Source of the DNA: Plutella xylostella
Lineage: Eukaryota; Arthropoda; Insecta; Lepidoptera; Plutellidae
Length of the DNA: 64,000 bases
Assembly: GCF_932276165.1 (NCBI RefSeq)
Contig: NC_064009.1
Coordinates: forward strand, 3,038,001 to 3,102,000
Reading direction: 5' to 3'
Shown here piece by piece: positions 23,041-35,500 of this stretch. The notes under the pieces are model-generated. The model was not told where the DNA came from and searched no databases. It saw nothing but the letters and a program-made list of their open reading frames with translations. How positions within the stretch are numbered: position 1 is the stretch's first letter; the number at the start of each line of letters is the position of its first letter. The position numbers and the translations under genes were made by a program.

Positions 23041-23130
23041 TCTTGGGGACATGCACAAAGGTTCCACTCGAGAGAGCCAGGTGCAGGTACTTATACCCCC
23101 ACAGAGAAAAGAATAATATACAATAGAATA
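23041..23130 (+). mobile_element. SINE 3' fragment split by the RTE LINE
   Basis: cttggggacatgcacaaagg, ggttccactcgagagagcca and acccccacagaga match the tail half of the SINE at 21658-21986. The GAATA-type tail is cut at 23130 by the LINE and continues at 26269 (tacaatagaatag). The tRNA-like head is missing. Confidence 0.75.
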
Positions 23131-26059
23131 CTGACTTATTCCCAATCTCCGCTGGGGAGCAAAGGGCCGAAGTGAAGCGCCGCCATTCTTTACGATCTTG
23201 GGCCAGCTCAGAGACATCCTCCCAAGACATCCCCGCCTGGCCCATTTCTTTTTTCACAGAGCGCTGCCATGTTTCTCGCGGTCTGCCGAGTCTTCGTTTA
23301 CCGCCCTCGGGGTGCCATGTCAGTGCTTCCTTTGGGACGTCTTCAGTACGCCTGAGAACGTGTCCTATCCATCTCCATTTGCGTTCTTTTACGGTTTCTG
23401 CTACAGGTTTTTGATGTGTTCTGCGCCAAAGTTCCTCGTTGGAGACAAAGTCAAACCAACGAATCCCTAGGATATTGCGTAAGCATCTGTTTACGAAAAC
23501 CTGTAGCTTGTTCGTGGTTTGAACCGTTTTCTTCCAAGTTTCGCAACCGTAGAGGAGAACGGTCTTTACGCACGCGTTGAACAGGCGGATCTTGGTTTGG
23601 AGACGGAATGCGGAAGACCTCCACACTGGGCTTAACATGGCAAAAGCTCCACGGGCTTTGTTAATGCGGTTCCCGATATCCTCGTCAGTTCCACCATTTG
23701 GTGTGATTTTGCTTCCCAGGTAGGTGAAGGTGTCAACATCTTCAATTGGTTGGCCGTTGATTTTAAATGGAGTACGGTCCGCAGTCATTACTCGCATTGA
23801 CTTGGTCTTTTCTCTGTTGACATGCATGCCCACTCGGTTACCCAAATGGACGAGGTCATTGAGTTTCCTTTGCATATCAGCGCTATTTTCGGAGAAAAGA
23901 CAAAGATCGTCCGCAAAAGCGAGATACTCCAGAGATGTTCCATCGGACCAATCCAGACCTCCTTTGCCATTCAGCTCCATCATATCCAAAATTACCTCGG
24001 TAATCATGATGAAGAGTAGTGAGGATAACATGCAGCCCTGCTTGACGCCAATATTGGGGCTTATTGGTTCGCTCAGCTTCCCTTCGTGGATTACTTGGCA
24101 AGTGTAGCCATTGTAGGCTTCCTTAATAAGGTTTCGCATTTTATTTGGAACGTGAAAATATTTCAGCGTATCCCAAATCGCTGACTGGTGTACCCTATCA
24201 AAGGCCTTCTCAAAATCCACAAATGTCAGGAAAAGGGCCTTTTGCCACTCTGTTGATGCTTCCAGAATTATGCGCAGTGTGTTTATTTGGTCCGTGCAAT
24301 TTCTTCCCTTTCGGAATCCTGCCTGTTCACTCCTAAGATGTGCATCTACCCGGTTTTGGATTCTGTAGAGGATGATGGCATTCAGTATCTTGGACACTAT
24401 AGGCAGTAAAGTGATCCCTCGCCAGTTTTTGCAGTCACTTAGGTCACCCTTCTTTGGGAGTTTGACGATTGCCCCCTTCTTCCACTCCTCGGGTATCTTC
24501 TCTGTCTCCCAAATCTTTTCGAGGACTGGTTTCAGAATGCCTACTGTTGCAAGCGGATCGGCTTTGAGCATTTCCGCTGAAATATTATCGAGTCCTGGTG
24601 CCTTGTGACTCTTGAGCTTCTTGACCGCAGCTAATATTTCAGCTATGGAAGGTGGACTAGCGTCGAACTCTATATTCTGAGTGTGCCTCGCGCAGTTCAG
24701 CTCGGCTTCTACCCCATCGTGTTGGTCGACTCTGAGTAACTCCTGAAAGTACTCCTTCCATCTTCGCAATACTTCGACAGGCTCACACAGTAGCTTTCCT
24801 GTCTTATCTTTAACAGGGCGAGAGGGTTTTCTTGGTTTCCGCGTGATTTCTTTTATGACTTGGTAGAGTGTACGGGTATCTCCCTTGTACGCTGCATCTT
24901 CGGCTTTTCTGGCCAAGTCCTCTCCCCACTTTCTTTTATCACGTCGTACTCCCCGTTTCACTTTTCTCTCCATGTCCCTGTACTGCGCCGCAGACGTGTT
25001 CCCGTGCAGCAGAGATTTGGCTTCTTTTCGCGCATCTATTAGTTGCCATGTTTCAGCTGTGATCCAAGGTTTGGTAGTTTTCCTTGTAGTGCCAAGAATA
25101 GTGTGTCCGGCTTCGAGATATCCCTCCTTGACCTTGCCCCACATAACATCTAGAGAATCCTCCTCATCGAAGTTGAGGTTCCTCAGGTTTTCTCGCACCG
25201 CTTCGCCGAATCGTTCCCGGGTCTCATCATCCTGAAGTTTCGCTACGTCATATCTTCTGGGTTGAGCTTCAACTCTTCTATGAACAGCGGCAAGCTTCAG
25301 TCTGATTTTGCCCACTACTAGATGGTGGTCACTGCCAACGTCAGCCCCTCTCTTGTTCCGTACATCTAGTAGTGAGCTCCTCCAGGTCTTGCTGATCGTG
25401 ATGTGGTCGATCTGGTTTTGTGTGCGTCCGTCTGGTGATACCCAAGTTACCTTGTGGCACTCCTTGTGAGGAAACAAGGTTCCACCGATGACTAGGCCAT
25501 GCATCCCGCAAGTTTCAATGAAACGCTCGCCATTGTCATTCATGGTTCCAACACCGTGTTTCCCCATGATCATTTCTAAGCTGCTATTCTGGCTCCCTAC
25601 TTTGGCATTTAAGTCTCCCATCAGTACTACAATGTCTTTCCTCTTTATTTCGCGAAGGATCTCGTCGAGTTGCAGGTAGAAGTGGTCTTTCTTTTCGCAC
25701 TCAGTATCTTCTGTTGGGGCGTAGCATTGTATAATGGAGACATTCCTAGCTCTTGTTTTGAAACGCGCGGTAAGTATACGCTCGTTGATTGGTTTCCAGT
25801 TGAGAAGGCACTGCTTTGCAGACTTGTTTAGGAGAAGGGCTACTCCATATTCGTGCTTATCCTCTTCATTTGGTTTTCCAGAGTATAGCAGTGTATAGCC
25901 ATCGCCCACAGTTTCTTCACCAAAACCATTCCAACGAGCTTCGCTGATGCCGAGAATGTCAAGACTGTACCGTCTGGCCTCCCGAAGAACTTCTTTAAGT
26001 TTTCCATCTCTGTGCATTGTCCTAACATTCCAGCATCCAATTCGGGTGTCCGTTTTCAT
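23131..26059 (-). CDS. RTE LINE polyprotein: AP endonuclease and reverse transcriptase
   Basis: A frame of about 976 codons within the element starts at an ATG (26057-26059). The endonuclease motifs are complete: CWNVRTM, SEARWNG, YAPTED, LMGDLNAKVG and VGSDHHLV (His catalytic region). RT motifs follow: QAGFRKGRNC, FVDFEKAFDRV, GVKQGC and YLAFADDLCLF (FADD active site). A C-terminal region (WRWIGHVLRR, RLGRPRETWQRSVKKEMG, CSPAEIGNK) ends the protein. The enzyme nicks the target and copies its own RNA there. No premature stop is seen. The frame has no stop of its own before the element ends; it continues through the target duplication and into the SINE fragment up to 23000. Confidence 0.9.
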
Positions 26060-26268
26060 GCCAAAGGTCGTCGTTTTTTTAGCGGTCCGGTTTTTTTCTT
26101 CGTCTTCGGTTTCTGTGATAATGGTGTTTCAGGTAGATGAGTTATCAGCCCGTCGTACCCTAGTCTATTGGTGGGACTGCCACCTCAAAGCCTTAAGACC
26201 GGCTCGGTTTAGTACGGGTAACCTTCCCTGTGAGTAGATCCTGTTTTAAGGCGCAGGATACTCGCCCT
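23131..26268 (-). mobile_element. Full-length RTE-type LINE
   Basis: A 3.14-kb element flanked by the 12-bp duplication tacaatagaata (23119-23130 and 26269-26280). A leader of about 0.2 kb (26060-26268) precedes one long uninterrupted frame with endonuclease and reverse transcriptase. The 3' end stops within a few bases of the coding region (minus-strand GGGAATAAGTCAG), typical for RTE elements with minimal 3' UTRs and short CAGT-like tails. It inserted into the tail of an older SINE and lies antisense to the CUB/lectin gene. The open frame and precise target duplication suggest a young copy. Confidence 0.88.
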
Positions 26269-26324
26269 TACAATAGAATAGAAGCACACTTATTGACAAT
26301 TGAAGTGTGATTTATTTTTTCATT

Positions 26325-26442
26325 TATACAATACAATACAATAATCTTTATTTGCACACCATAAAAAAACTTATGTAACTTAAATAATAGAGATGCACAA
26401 ATGGCGGTCTTATCACTAAAAGCGATCTCTTCCAGACAACCG
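26325..26442 (-). mobile_element. LINE 3'-end copy, inverted
   Basis: On the minus strand it reads ggttgtctggaagagatcgc, then gtgataagaccgcc, and ends aataaagattattgtattg. It is the same 3' UTR family as 26985-27116 in the opposite orientation. Confidence 0.65.
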
Positions 26443-26548
26443 TTGTAAGAAAAGAACTAAACATAGAAAAGGGCATTTAGGTGTACTTAAAAATAATACT
26501 TTAAAAAGAAAAATACATATCATACCATACTTAAAAGAGCGTTTTCAG

Positions 26549-26758
26549 TTTCGTTTTGAATCTCACAACCTGAAACTACGCTCTTCCCATAACCTCCGCC
26601 TCAATATCCCGCCTAATACCTCAAAATTCTACAGTTCTTCTTTCACAGTTCGCTCAGTCACTTTGTGGAATGATCTTCCGGAAACTATCCGGCAAGCACC
26701 TACGCTAACCTCGTTTAAAAGAATGGTAAAGGAACACTACATTAAATCCATGGTCTAA
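26549..26758 (+). pseudogene. CR1/jockey-like RT C-terminal remnant
   Basis: About 70 codons ending in TAA encode SHNLRLNIPPNTSKFYSSSF, then VTLWNDLPETIRQAP and FKRMVKEHYIKSMV. The Arg/Leu-rich I-P motif, the W-N-(D/S)-L-P motif and the F-K basic tail are characteristic of the C-terminus of CR1/jockey-group LINE polyproteins. There is no start codon and no polymerase core, so it is a truncated remnant. Confidence 0.75.
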
Positions 26759-27116
26759 AACTGTAATTGAATCCACTTTAACACATTATTTTATATATTT
26801 TATTCTTTTATATATTGTATGTATGTTATATAATATATATGTATTATTATGTAATATAGTATGTACCTACCTCTGTTTAAGTATATTTGTAATATTTTAG
26901 TTAGTGTGTAGTATATTAAATAATCTACATACCTTTTTAACATGTAAACTGCACCCAATCTTAATCTCTGTTTCCCTCCATTTAAAGGTTGTCTGGCAGA
27001 GATCGCTTTTAGTGATAAGACCGCCTTTAGTACCCTAATTAAGTTACATTTTGTTAATTTTATTATTCTGGTTTGGTGTACAAATAAAGTGTATTCTATC
27101 TATCTATCTATCTATT
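26549..27116 (+). mobile_element. 3' end of a CR1/jockey-like LINE
   Basis: A C-terminal RT fragment (26549-26758) is followed by a 3' UTR of about 360 bp ending in the family signature ggttgtctggcagagatcgc, agtgataagaccgcc and a (TCTA)n tail (to about 27116). The copy is 5'-truncated. The 3' UTR signature recurs at 6208-6331 and, inverted, at 26325-26442. Confidence 0.7.
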
Positions 27117-27159
27117 ATTAATTAAATACTCATATAAATACATACATAAATAAATAAAA

Positions 27160-27176
27160 GTATAATATAATATATA

Positions 27177-27210
<34 letters not shown>

Positions 27211-27217
27211 ATATATA
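27160..27217. repeat. (TA)n microsatellite, left side of gypsy A
   Basis: Alternating AT sequence ends directly at the left LTR of element A (27218). The matching (TA)n run continues on the other side at 43043-43083, so element A is inserted inside one AT microsatellite and its target duplication cannot be told from the repeat. Confidence 0.85.
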
Positions 27218-27263
27218 TGTGGGATTGGTGGTCAAGAACAAACACTTTTGGATACAGTTTAAG
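27218..27263 (-). repeat. Gypsy A 3' LTR, outer part
   Basis: 46 bp starting tgtgggattggtgg, identical to 41348-41393. It is broken at the duplicated ttaag (27259-27263); the LTR resumes at 31425. Confidence 0.92.
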
Positions 27264-28702
27264 GGGATCCCTAAAGCTAAAATGCTAAAGTCGGCTTGAT
27301 ATACTTGATTAGATTGGAAAAACGGTGGCTTCTATCACATTGATAAAAATATATTTTGTAGCAGAGGGTATACTGAACATGTTAGTTGCTTATAAATTGG
27401 TGCAGGATTATAATAAGTATGTTAAAAAAAATTGCAAACACACCATGTCTTTTGCCATTTTTTGACTTATTATGAAAAAACCCTCGAAATCAGAGGGCCC
27501 ATTTTCATGGAATCTTATATGTATGTGTAGGTAATTAAATTCTTAACAAAGTTACCTTAAAGAGTTGGATTTAATGGACCAGAAGTCAACTTTTTTTGCA
27601 AAAAACTAATAAATTCCGGTTTAAAAATGATGACACCGTGACAGATTTCAGATTTCTTCAGTCGTCGCCCTGGTGGCGGCCTGTTAGGAGCGATACCCAC
27701 GCCATTTTATTTTTTATCAAATATTTCACAAAAACTGATTAAATCAACAAATTATGACTACAAGTATTATAATACATATGCATTTGCTATGGAAAGTTAA
27801 TTTTCTAATCATTTTAGATGCAGAAAAGCCGAAAATTCTTAGAAAACATTTCGCCTTTTCGATTTGTTTACATTTTTTACTATAGAGTTACAGATGCATA
27901 GATAAAGGTAAACATTGCACATAATGACACTTATTAGATTCTCCGAATAAGAACTATACGGTCAATGCAGTATGCCAAAGCGCGAGCCTGTTTATATTCT
28001 GAGGGGTAATTTATTTTATTTTAACGGTTGTGTATGGTAGGTAAGCTACACAATATACAGGGTGTTGAAAAGTAAGTTCATAATTTGTTTTATTTGAAAC
28101 CAAAAACCGTAGTTAATTAAAAATATATATATTTTAAGATGTGGTAGTCTGTACACTACAGGTTGTTAAAAATAAGTAAGTATTTTTAAAAATTGAAGAT
28201 CTAAAATTTACATAATTTTTTAAATCTATTTAACAAGCTTTGCAAAAAAGCGGTTAAGTGCGACTGTATCTCGCCATGAAAAAAATGAAATGTTTACTGT
28301 AGCTATGAATTTTATGCGTTACAAGTGGAATAAAATACCGCATAATATTATGTACAACTATGTAAGAGCCTAGTTTTAAAAAAAAAACTCATAAGAAAAT
28401 ATTAAATACACAGGTTTTTTAACCCCTGAAGGAAATAGAGGGGTGTTATAAGTTTAAAGTAAGGGCTGAATTTTTTTTTTAAATTAGGGTGATAGGTAAT
28501 GTATATTTTTAATGATTTTTTCAAATAGATAAATGTTATACCATTTTTAAATTGCCATAAAATTACCTATAGTTATAGTTATAGAAAAGGGCAGGGCTAC
28601 CAGTGCCCATTCGCCACTGCAACCTAAAAGATCTATAAATTATGACTCCCCATGCCGAGTCTCACTCTACAGGCCCAGGTCTTTTATAAACCTGATATTA
28701 CC

Positions 28703-28965
28703 TATACAGGATGTTGCAAAAAGGGTATACTGTGCCGAAAGGGTTTGACTCAGGGGTTATTCTGAACAACTTTTGTTCTCCAAGTTTTGGAAATTCTCGA
28801 AAAATAAATTCGGTCTCTATAGTAAAAAGTCACGTGATCGAATAAGTTTCTATGTAAAAGGTTTTGTTACGTGAATTTTCAAAATTGTAGAAGAAAAGTG
28901 GATCAGAATGGCACCTAAATCCACTTTTGGCTAAGCTTTATACCCTTTTTTCAATACCTTGTATA
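28703..28965. mobile_element. MITE of the ACAGGGTGTTGCAAA family
   Basis: The left end tatacaggatgttgcaaaaa and right end cccttttttcaataccttgt are inverted repeats. The internal motif agtcacgtgat contains the CACGTG palindrome also seen near 30870 and 57643 in relatives. Confidence 0.6.
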
Positions 28966-29222
28966 AAATATCGTCAGCGTCACCTTAGATCGTAATCATC
29001 GTAACTCCTCGTGACCAAATTTTAGAGGAGACAAAAATACTGTTTTATTTGTAGTTCTAGTTGGCATACTACCCACCTAAAGTTTTTTTTAACTAGCCTA
29101 AAAATGATTTGTTTAGACAGTCTATCTTCCTGTTCAACCGCAGCCTGAGTGCCAGTGACTCAATGACTGAAAGGAGGCCATTAGTGCTCCTAAATAAATA
29201 AAGCAGGCCTGTAGATTATCTT

Positions 29223-29450
29223 TCAGTGTACCGACACATCTGATTGCTGTAAGAGCCTGATAAGCTCTTCGAACGAGTCATACCTCTGTGGTGGTACGGT
29301 TTCGACCTTTCGGACAGTCAGTTTGGCATCCGAAATGCGGATTCGAATAGTGGGTACAATACTTTGCGTTCGTTCACTGTCGGAGCAGGATAAGAACCAC
29401 AGGCGAGTTGTTGCGCTGGCTGTTTGCTTAAAAATAGTAACCGCGTTCAA
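29223..29450 (-). other. Unassigned 75-codon frame inside the TTAA insert
   Basis: The minus strand is open for 75 codons (NAVTIFKQTASATTRLWFLS ... SFEELIRLLQQSDVSVH). The region is less AT-biased than its surroundings, so it may be a coding remnant of a transposable element. I recognise no domain. Confidence 0.25.
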
Positions 29451-29589
29451 CTCTATCCCCTAGAGGGCGAACCTTTAGGGCGGCTCTTGTATACCATCAC
29501 TTGTCTTCTTATCTGCAGAAAATTGACAGAGGTCATACGTGTCTAACAAGTACATTAAGGATGCGAAAAGAGAGGGTTTGTTTTCACTG

Positions 29590-30050
29590 AAGAAGTTCAG
29601 TTGCGGAGTTCCTCAGCGGTAGGTCTTGGACCCCTCTGCTGTGGAACTTGGCATACAACGCGGTCCTGCAAATCAAGCTCGCAAACGGTGTTAGCACAGT
29701 GCATTTTTCTAATGTCACACAGGTCGTGAGGTAGGCTGAGAGCCTCCTTCAGGGATGACATCCCAATGATTCATTACGAAAAAATTGCTGCAGCTGTGCT
29801 CGCCATGCAGTGCATGGGCTAATTCCGAATCTGGGGGGCTGTTGCAAAGGAGTCCGTTGCCTCTATACGGTACGGGTTCCGTGCGATCTATGATCCTTCC
29901 GGGAGCACCTGTCTTGTCAAGTCGAAGAGAATGGCTCGTATTCGACGCAACCTGCAGTACTGGTGGGATTGGTTGGAGGACAGGACAGCAGGAAGCTGCA
30001 GCAGCCGTCATGCTGTGATTCGACGCATAGATGCAAAAAAAAGTTGAAAG
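29590..30050 (+). pseudogene. Decayed R1-like LINE reverse transcriptase remnant
   Basis: Conceptual translation over shifting frames gives GVPQ, then LWNLAYNAVLQIKLANGVST and VHF. This is the conserved G-V-P-Q-G / L-W-N block preceding the A/F-A-D-D site of non-LTR RTs, with stops and frameshifts (for example the TAG after GVPQR). The active-site acidic pair is lost. Downstream at 29800-30020 the sequence is still GC-richer than its surroundings. R1-type affiliation is tentative. Confidence 0.5.
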
Positions 30051-31424
30051 TAACTTCATGTTAATAAAATATTAGATCTTAATTTAACAACATAACATTG
30101 CAAAAGAAAAATTAACATTGTTGAGTATGTTATTGTAATTTACTAAAGTAGTAATAAAAACAAAGGCTTATTGCGTAGTTTTCGTTCACGTTCGCCTACA
30201 TCGCACGTTGTATATGAGAATAAAGGGTATAATTACTAAGTTTTCTTGTTTAAAAATCACGGTTTGGGGTTTAGAGGAAAACAAATGGTAAAATGCGGAA
30301 TACAGTTTTTTTTTTTTCGAATAAAGAGGAAAACATGTGAATTCAAAAAACGTTTCTATTGACACCAAAGAGTACTTTTCGCCGAGAAAAGTGGAGTTAC
30401 AATGTTTGCGATCTAAAGTGATGATAGAACTAGAACTTATTTTTTCAGTTCACCTGCTGTTGAGTGAAATCGTAATTAGGTAAATGACTCCTTGACATGA
30501 AAATAACTTTTTTTTTATAATCGTTATAACAAAACCGTTTTTTTTAATACAGCAATATTTGTAGGTGTACTTACAGTGAGCAAAAGAGCGCAGCAAGGTG
30601 TAAATTTTTTGGTTTTTAAGAAACAAAAATATTATTTCTATCATATCCCAAATACACATAAGTACTTAAAAAAAAATACACACTCTCGCCTTGTACTAAT
30701 GTACCCCCTTGCGGGGGTACTTACATGTTATTATTTTTCTGGTGACCTCCCCATATCCCTTTGCCAGCTACGTAACCTTTTGTGACACCCTGTATATGCA
30801 GAGTTCTGCAAACTACTGTTCTGCTTTTGAAACACCAAAAAAAAACAGGTCGTCTAACTAAAAGGTCACGTGACCAAAAAAAAATTATATGAAGAAGCGT
30901 TTTTTTCATGAATATAAAAAATTACGTAGGATAAAAGTTTTTCAGAGTGACGCCTGAGTAACGCCCTTTCGGCTAACTATACTTTTTTTATTACACGGGG
31001 GCAGAGTTTAATACAACACCCTGAACTATTAAACTCTGATAATATTTTCGCGATTTTTTTACATTCTGATTTCATTTCCTGGCTTAGAAATAACATCAAT
31101 AACATGCTGCACACGTAGGTTTCGGCATAGTATTAAACCCTTTTTGCAACAACCTGTATAAATATCGGCACGGGTACGACTTTATATATAATTAATTATT
31201 AAATATTAAAAATACTTTCAAATAAAAATAAATATTTTCGTATCACAAAACAATATTACTTACTTAGTATATTTTTAACAAAGTGGCATGTCTTCACTTT
31301 TATGTTTTCGAGTACTATGTTAAAATTTCATGTCATTGTCCGTAGAACGCCCCGCATACCTCAACCCCCCCTCACTAGATTTGACAGATTCTGATTTTCT
31401 TCCAGCTTTAGTGACAGCCTTAAG

Positions 31425-31600
31425 TACCGAAGCTTTATTTTAACTCTTTTTAAAATATTATTAAATAGCAACGCGCCTAATCAGTCTTCCATCTTTTTTT
31501 CGTCTCCTTCATTCTGTCTCGCTCTTCCGGTCCTTTCACTCACTCACCTTACGTTCCTTTCTACTCAAAAAGTCATAACGTTCCATTCTCACATCCCACA
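31425..31600 (-). repeat. Gypsy A 3' LTR, inner part
   Basis: 176 bp from taccgaagctttatt to acatcccaca, identical to the corresponding parts of the right LTR (41394-41448 and 42922-43042). On the minus strand this is where the 3' LTR starts (TGTGGGATG). The 31601-32002 stretch between it and the coding end is a 3' untranslated segment with several loose copies of acagtctta. Confidence 0.9.
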
Positions 31601-32002
31601 CTCGGCCATCCTGAAGCAAAGGCTGCCCTCAGCCTTTCATACTTTAACAGTCATATAACGTTACAGAAAACAGTCTTATAAATTTATAGAACACAGTCTT
31701 ATACAGTAATAGAAAACAGTCTTTTACAATAACAAAAACAATGATACCTTTAAACATAACATGTTAAAACATATTTTACTCTTAATAAAACAAAACAAAA
31801 TTAACTTTGTGTAATATAAGTTACACTTGAACATAAAAGTTACAACATAACAGTTACTTAAACATACCTTGAACTTGTAAACCTTAAAGTTACACATCCT
31901 ATTCTTATTCTAATAATACTATCCTATCATACATCAACTCAACTTATACTTTACTTGCATACTTAAATCTTTACTTCTTTCATTCATCTCTGTAAAACAA
32001 CC

Positions 32003-32578
32003 TTACTCACCAAGACCTTCCTCCGAGTCATTAGTAGGCCATGGCTTCATGTAGTCACTACTACTACTAGTATTTATTGGACCCTCTTTTGATAAATCTA
32101 TCTTTTCCACATTGTAACGGTCGTTTCGTTTCACTTTTGTTACTCGATATGGTCCTAGATACTTCGGCTTGAGCTTCATACTGGTACCAAATTGTGTCCT
32201 CTTTATGGCCACAATGTCACCTTCCTTATATTTATTACTTTCTTTCCTTTTCTTATTATACTGTTGTTGGTTTTCTCGTTGAACCTTTAATATTTGCTGT
32301 TTCGCTTGCTGCCGGAGGTCTTCTCTTTCTTGGTTAAAATTTTCTCTTTCTTCTTGCAATATTAAGTCGTAGATTTCTATATCTTCTTTGCATCTCATCT
32401 TTGTGCCAACAAGCAATTCAAATGGGCTGGTATTGATACTTCTTTGGAATGTGCTGTTCAGAGCCATCTGTACACGGCTTACATGCTTATACCATAGTCC
32501 TGGCTCTGCGATAGACATCTTTGTAAGAACAGCTATCAGAGTTCGGTGAACTCTCTCGACTTGTCCGTTCGCCCGTGG
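32003..32578 (-). pseudogene. Gypsy A integrase C-terminal part after a frameshift
   Basis: The frame continues the integrase after a one-base shift near 32580. The conserved glutamate region of the catalytic core falls right at the start. ALNSTFQRSINTSPFELLVG and a basic, chromodomain-free tail (GDIVAIKRTQFGT, PKYLGPYRVTKVKRNDRYNV) follow. The last motif resembles the GPY/F-type module at the end of many gypsy integrases. First ATG of this frame is 32518. The frameshift makes the copy defective unless it is a sequencing error. Confidence 0.8.
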
Positions 32579-35500
32579 AACTCAGTGGTTATCAACACAT
32601 GCTGTATCTCTTCTCTTTCACAGTATTCTTTGAAGTCATGACTGGTGAAGCAGGATCCTCTGTCTGTAATATAACGACGTGGATTTCCAAATGTCTGCTG
32701 CAGAATGAGTAGCTTATCAATCGTCTCAGCACTTGTTGTTCCTTTGGTTGGAAATAGCCATACAAACTTGGTGAAACCGTCTATGACAGTTAATATGTAG
32801 TTATACTTCTTCTTAGTCTCCAGGAATGGTCCAATATGGTCACAGTGCAGAGTGTCCAATGGTAGACCGCCTTTTTCAATGCTGTTCAGAAATCCTTCCT
32901 GTTTACCTTCCTTCTTTGTTGCTAAAAGGCAGGGAATACAACTCACAATGAAATCCTCAATCTTCTTGTTAACATTCTTCATGTAATAGTCTTTATTTAG
33001 CAACTCTAGCATTTTCCTCTTCCCAAAATGTCCTCGCTCATGTATTTTCTTAATGATGTCATGCTCCATACTTCTGGGTATTACTAAACATTTATCTTCT
33101 CCTTTATACAGCATACCGTTATCTAACATGTAGTCCTCGTATGGTTTTTCTTTCAGAATGTTCATGACTGCATTCAGTCCATCGTCTTGTTGCTGTGCTT
33201 GTCTTATCTGTTCGCTGACATTTGTCACACATGCTATGCGGCTCAATGCATCTGTGTGCCTCATCTTGCTGCCTGGTCGGTGCTCAATCTCATATTCATA
33301 TTCATCCAATAGCAAGACCCATCTTGCCACTCTGGTTGTCAAATCCTTCTTCTTTAAGGTTAGTTCGAACGCCTGACAATCTGTAACAATCTTAAAGTGT
33401 GATCCATACAAGTAGTGCCTGAACTTCTTTACTCCTTCTACTATGGCTAGAGCCTCCAACTCATAGCTTGAGTATTTCTTCTCTGCGTCATTCGTCTTTT
33501 TGCTCATATAGTGAACTGGGTGAAGTCCATCGTCATATCTTTGCAGAAGAATTGCTGAGTATGCAATACAGGAAGCGTCCGTGTGCAGTTCTATTGGTAA
33601 TGTTGGGTTAAATATCTTTAGAACTGGTTGGCTACTCAGTTTTCCCTTCAGCACGTTGAATGCCACTCTCTGCTCTTCACCAAATTCAAATTCTTTGTCC
33701 TTCTTTAACAACTCTGTTAGCGGCATGGCAATCTGAGCATAGTTTTCTATGTACTTGCGGAAATACGACGTCAGTCCCACAAAGCTATGCAACTGCTTTA
33801 CGGTTCGAGGTTCTGGATACTTCATAACAGCATCAGTCTTGTCAGGTGAAGGTCGCACTTCTCCATTTCCAATCACATGACCAAGATACTCCACTTCACG
33901 GCATAACAGCTTTGCCTTCTTCCAGTTGATTTGGAGTCCATACTCCTCGGCTACAGCTAGTACTTCTTTAAGTCTTTCGATACCCTCTTTCTCATCAGAA
34001 GCTGGAATTAACAAATCGTCAATAAATATCACAACTTTATTCTCGGCTATCAGTTTCATGAAGATGATTGACACAAATCGCATGAAATACTTTGGGCATA
34101 TTGACAATCCAAAGGGAGCACGCAAGAATTCATACTGTCCTTGATGAGTTACAAATGCTGTGTACTTCACCGATGATGGCTCGACCTTTAAATGAAAAAA
34201 TCCATCCTTTAAGTCAATCACACTGTATACTCTTGCCGGCTGCAGCTTGTCTATCAAGTCTTCTATGATCGGTAGAGGATACTCGTCTCTAACAATCTTC
34301 CTGTTAATCAGCCTGTCGTCAACACATAGTCTTAAACGTCCGTCTTTCCTCTTTACCAACACTACTGGACTGGAATAGTCTGAAAAACTCACCTGAATGA
34401 TATCGTCTTGTAACCATTCAGTTACCTGTTGTTCCACTAGTTTCTGCTCGGCCAATGACAATCTCCTTGGTCGTTGAGACACTGGAATGTCATCCTTCAA
34501 AACAATTTTAAGTTGTAGTGGCACATCCTTGATTTGTTTAGGGTTATACTGGTCCACTATGTCCAACAACTCTTGTTCATACTCATGGCTGCCAATTGTA
34601 TCTATAACAGAAGAAACACACATTATTTTACCCAACCATTCTTCTCCTTTCGAACAGAAAAACACACTTCCCTCATTCATCACCAAAGTCACATCTTTCA
34701 AAAACTCTTGCCCAATTATCACATCATACGGCATACTTTCATTCGGCATAACATGAAAAGTAACACTATAATACTGTCCATCCATAGAAACATTGATTAA
34801 AACTTTTCCACGACTTTGAATGTTTACAAGTCCAAGTCCACACAACAATAACTTTTCGCAGGTTAATTCAGGGCTTCCTATCTTCTTGTATGCGTCTTCC
34901 GTCATGAGATTTACTTCTGCACCCGTGTCGATTAATACTTCGAACCATTCATCGTTTATTTTCAACTTTTTCGTCGGTTTGTTGACGTTCGACTTCCATG
35001 CTTGTTTGTTTACGTCTTGAAATTGTAGTCTTTGGCTTTGGTCTTCATCTGTCAAATCTGTCAATGTCATGTCCGCTTCCTTCGTAAACATGGCGCGTTT
35101 CCGTATGTCCTGTGACGCCGCCAGATGTCGCTCGGGTCTCTCGCCTCCAGTGCTGCCAACTTGACCAACTTGCGCTGGAAATTGTGATTCCCGCCGCCGG
35201 AAGTTCGGTTGAGTTTGATGCCATGTTGAATGACCGCACGCCGACGAAATATGGCCGAACTCATTGCACTTGAAGCACTTCATGCCACGATTCTTATATG
35301 GACACTCTCGCGATGCATGGTTCATTTCTCCACAGTTGAAGCATCTTATAGCAGGACTTCTCTGGGATGGCTGGACTGCTGCAGGCTGCCTCCTTGTCCG
35401 CTCGCTCGTCGTCGTCTCTCTTGAAGATGCTGCCGCTGTTGCCGCCTTTTCCTTCATCTGCTCGTATAGTTTAAGTTTTTCTTTCAGGACAGGATACGTG

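Larger units (their letters stand above)
27264..31419. mobile_element. 4.16-kb TTAA-flanked insertion in the gypsy A LTR
   Basis: The insert is bounded by ttaag at 27259-27263 and 31420-31424, and its removal exactly rejoins the LTR. Its ends carry imperfect inverted repeats sharing ctaaagct (left ggggatccctaaagctaaaa; right, reverse-complemented, ggctgtcactaaagctggaa; 14 of 20 positions match). A TTAA target suggests a piggyBac-like cut-and-paste element, but no transposase is recognisable, so it would be non-autonomous. Inside are a MITE (28703-28965), ends of the same MITE family, and a decayed R1-like RT remnant. The piggyBac label is an inference from the target site only. Confidence 0.65.
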
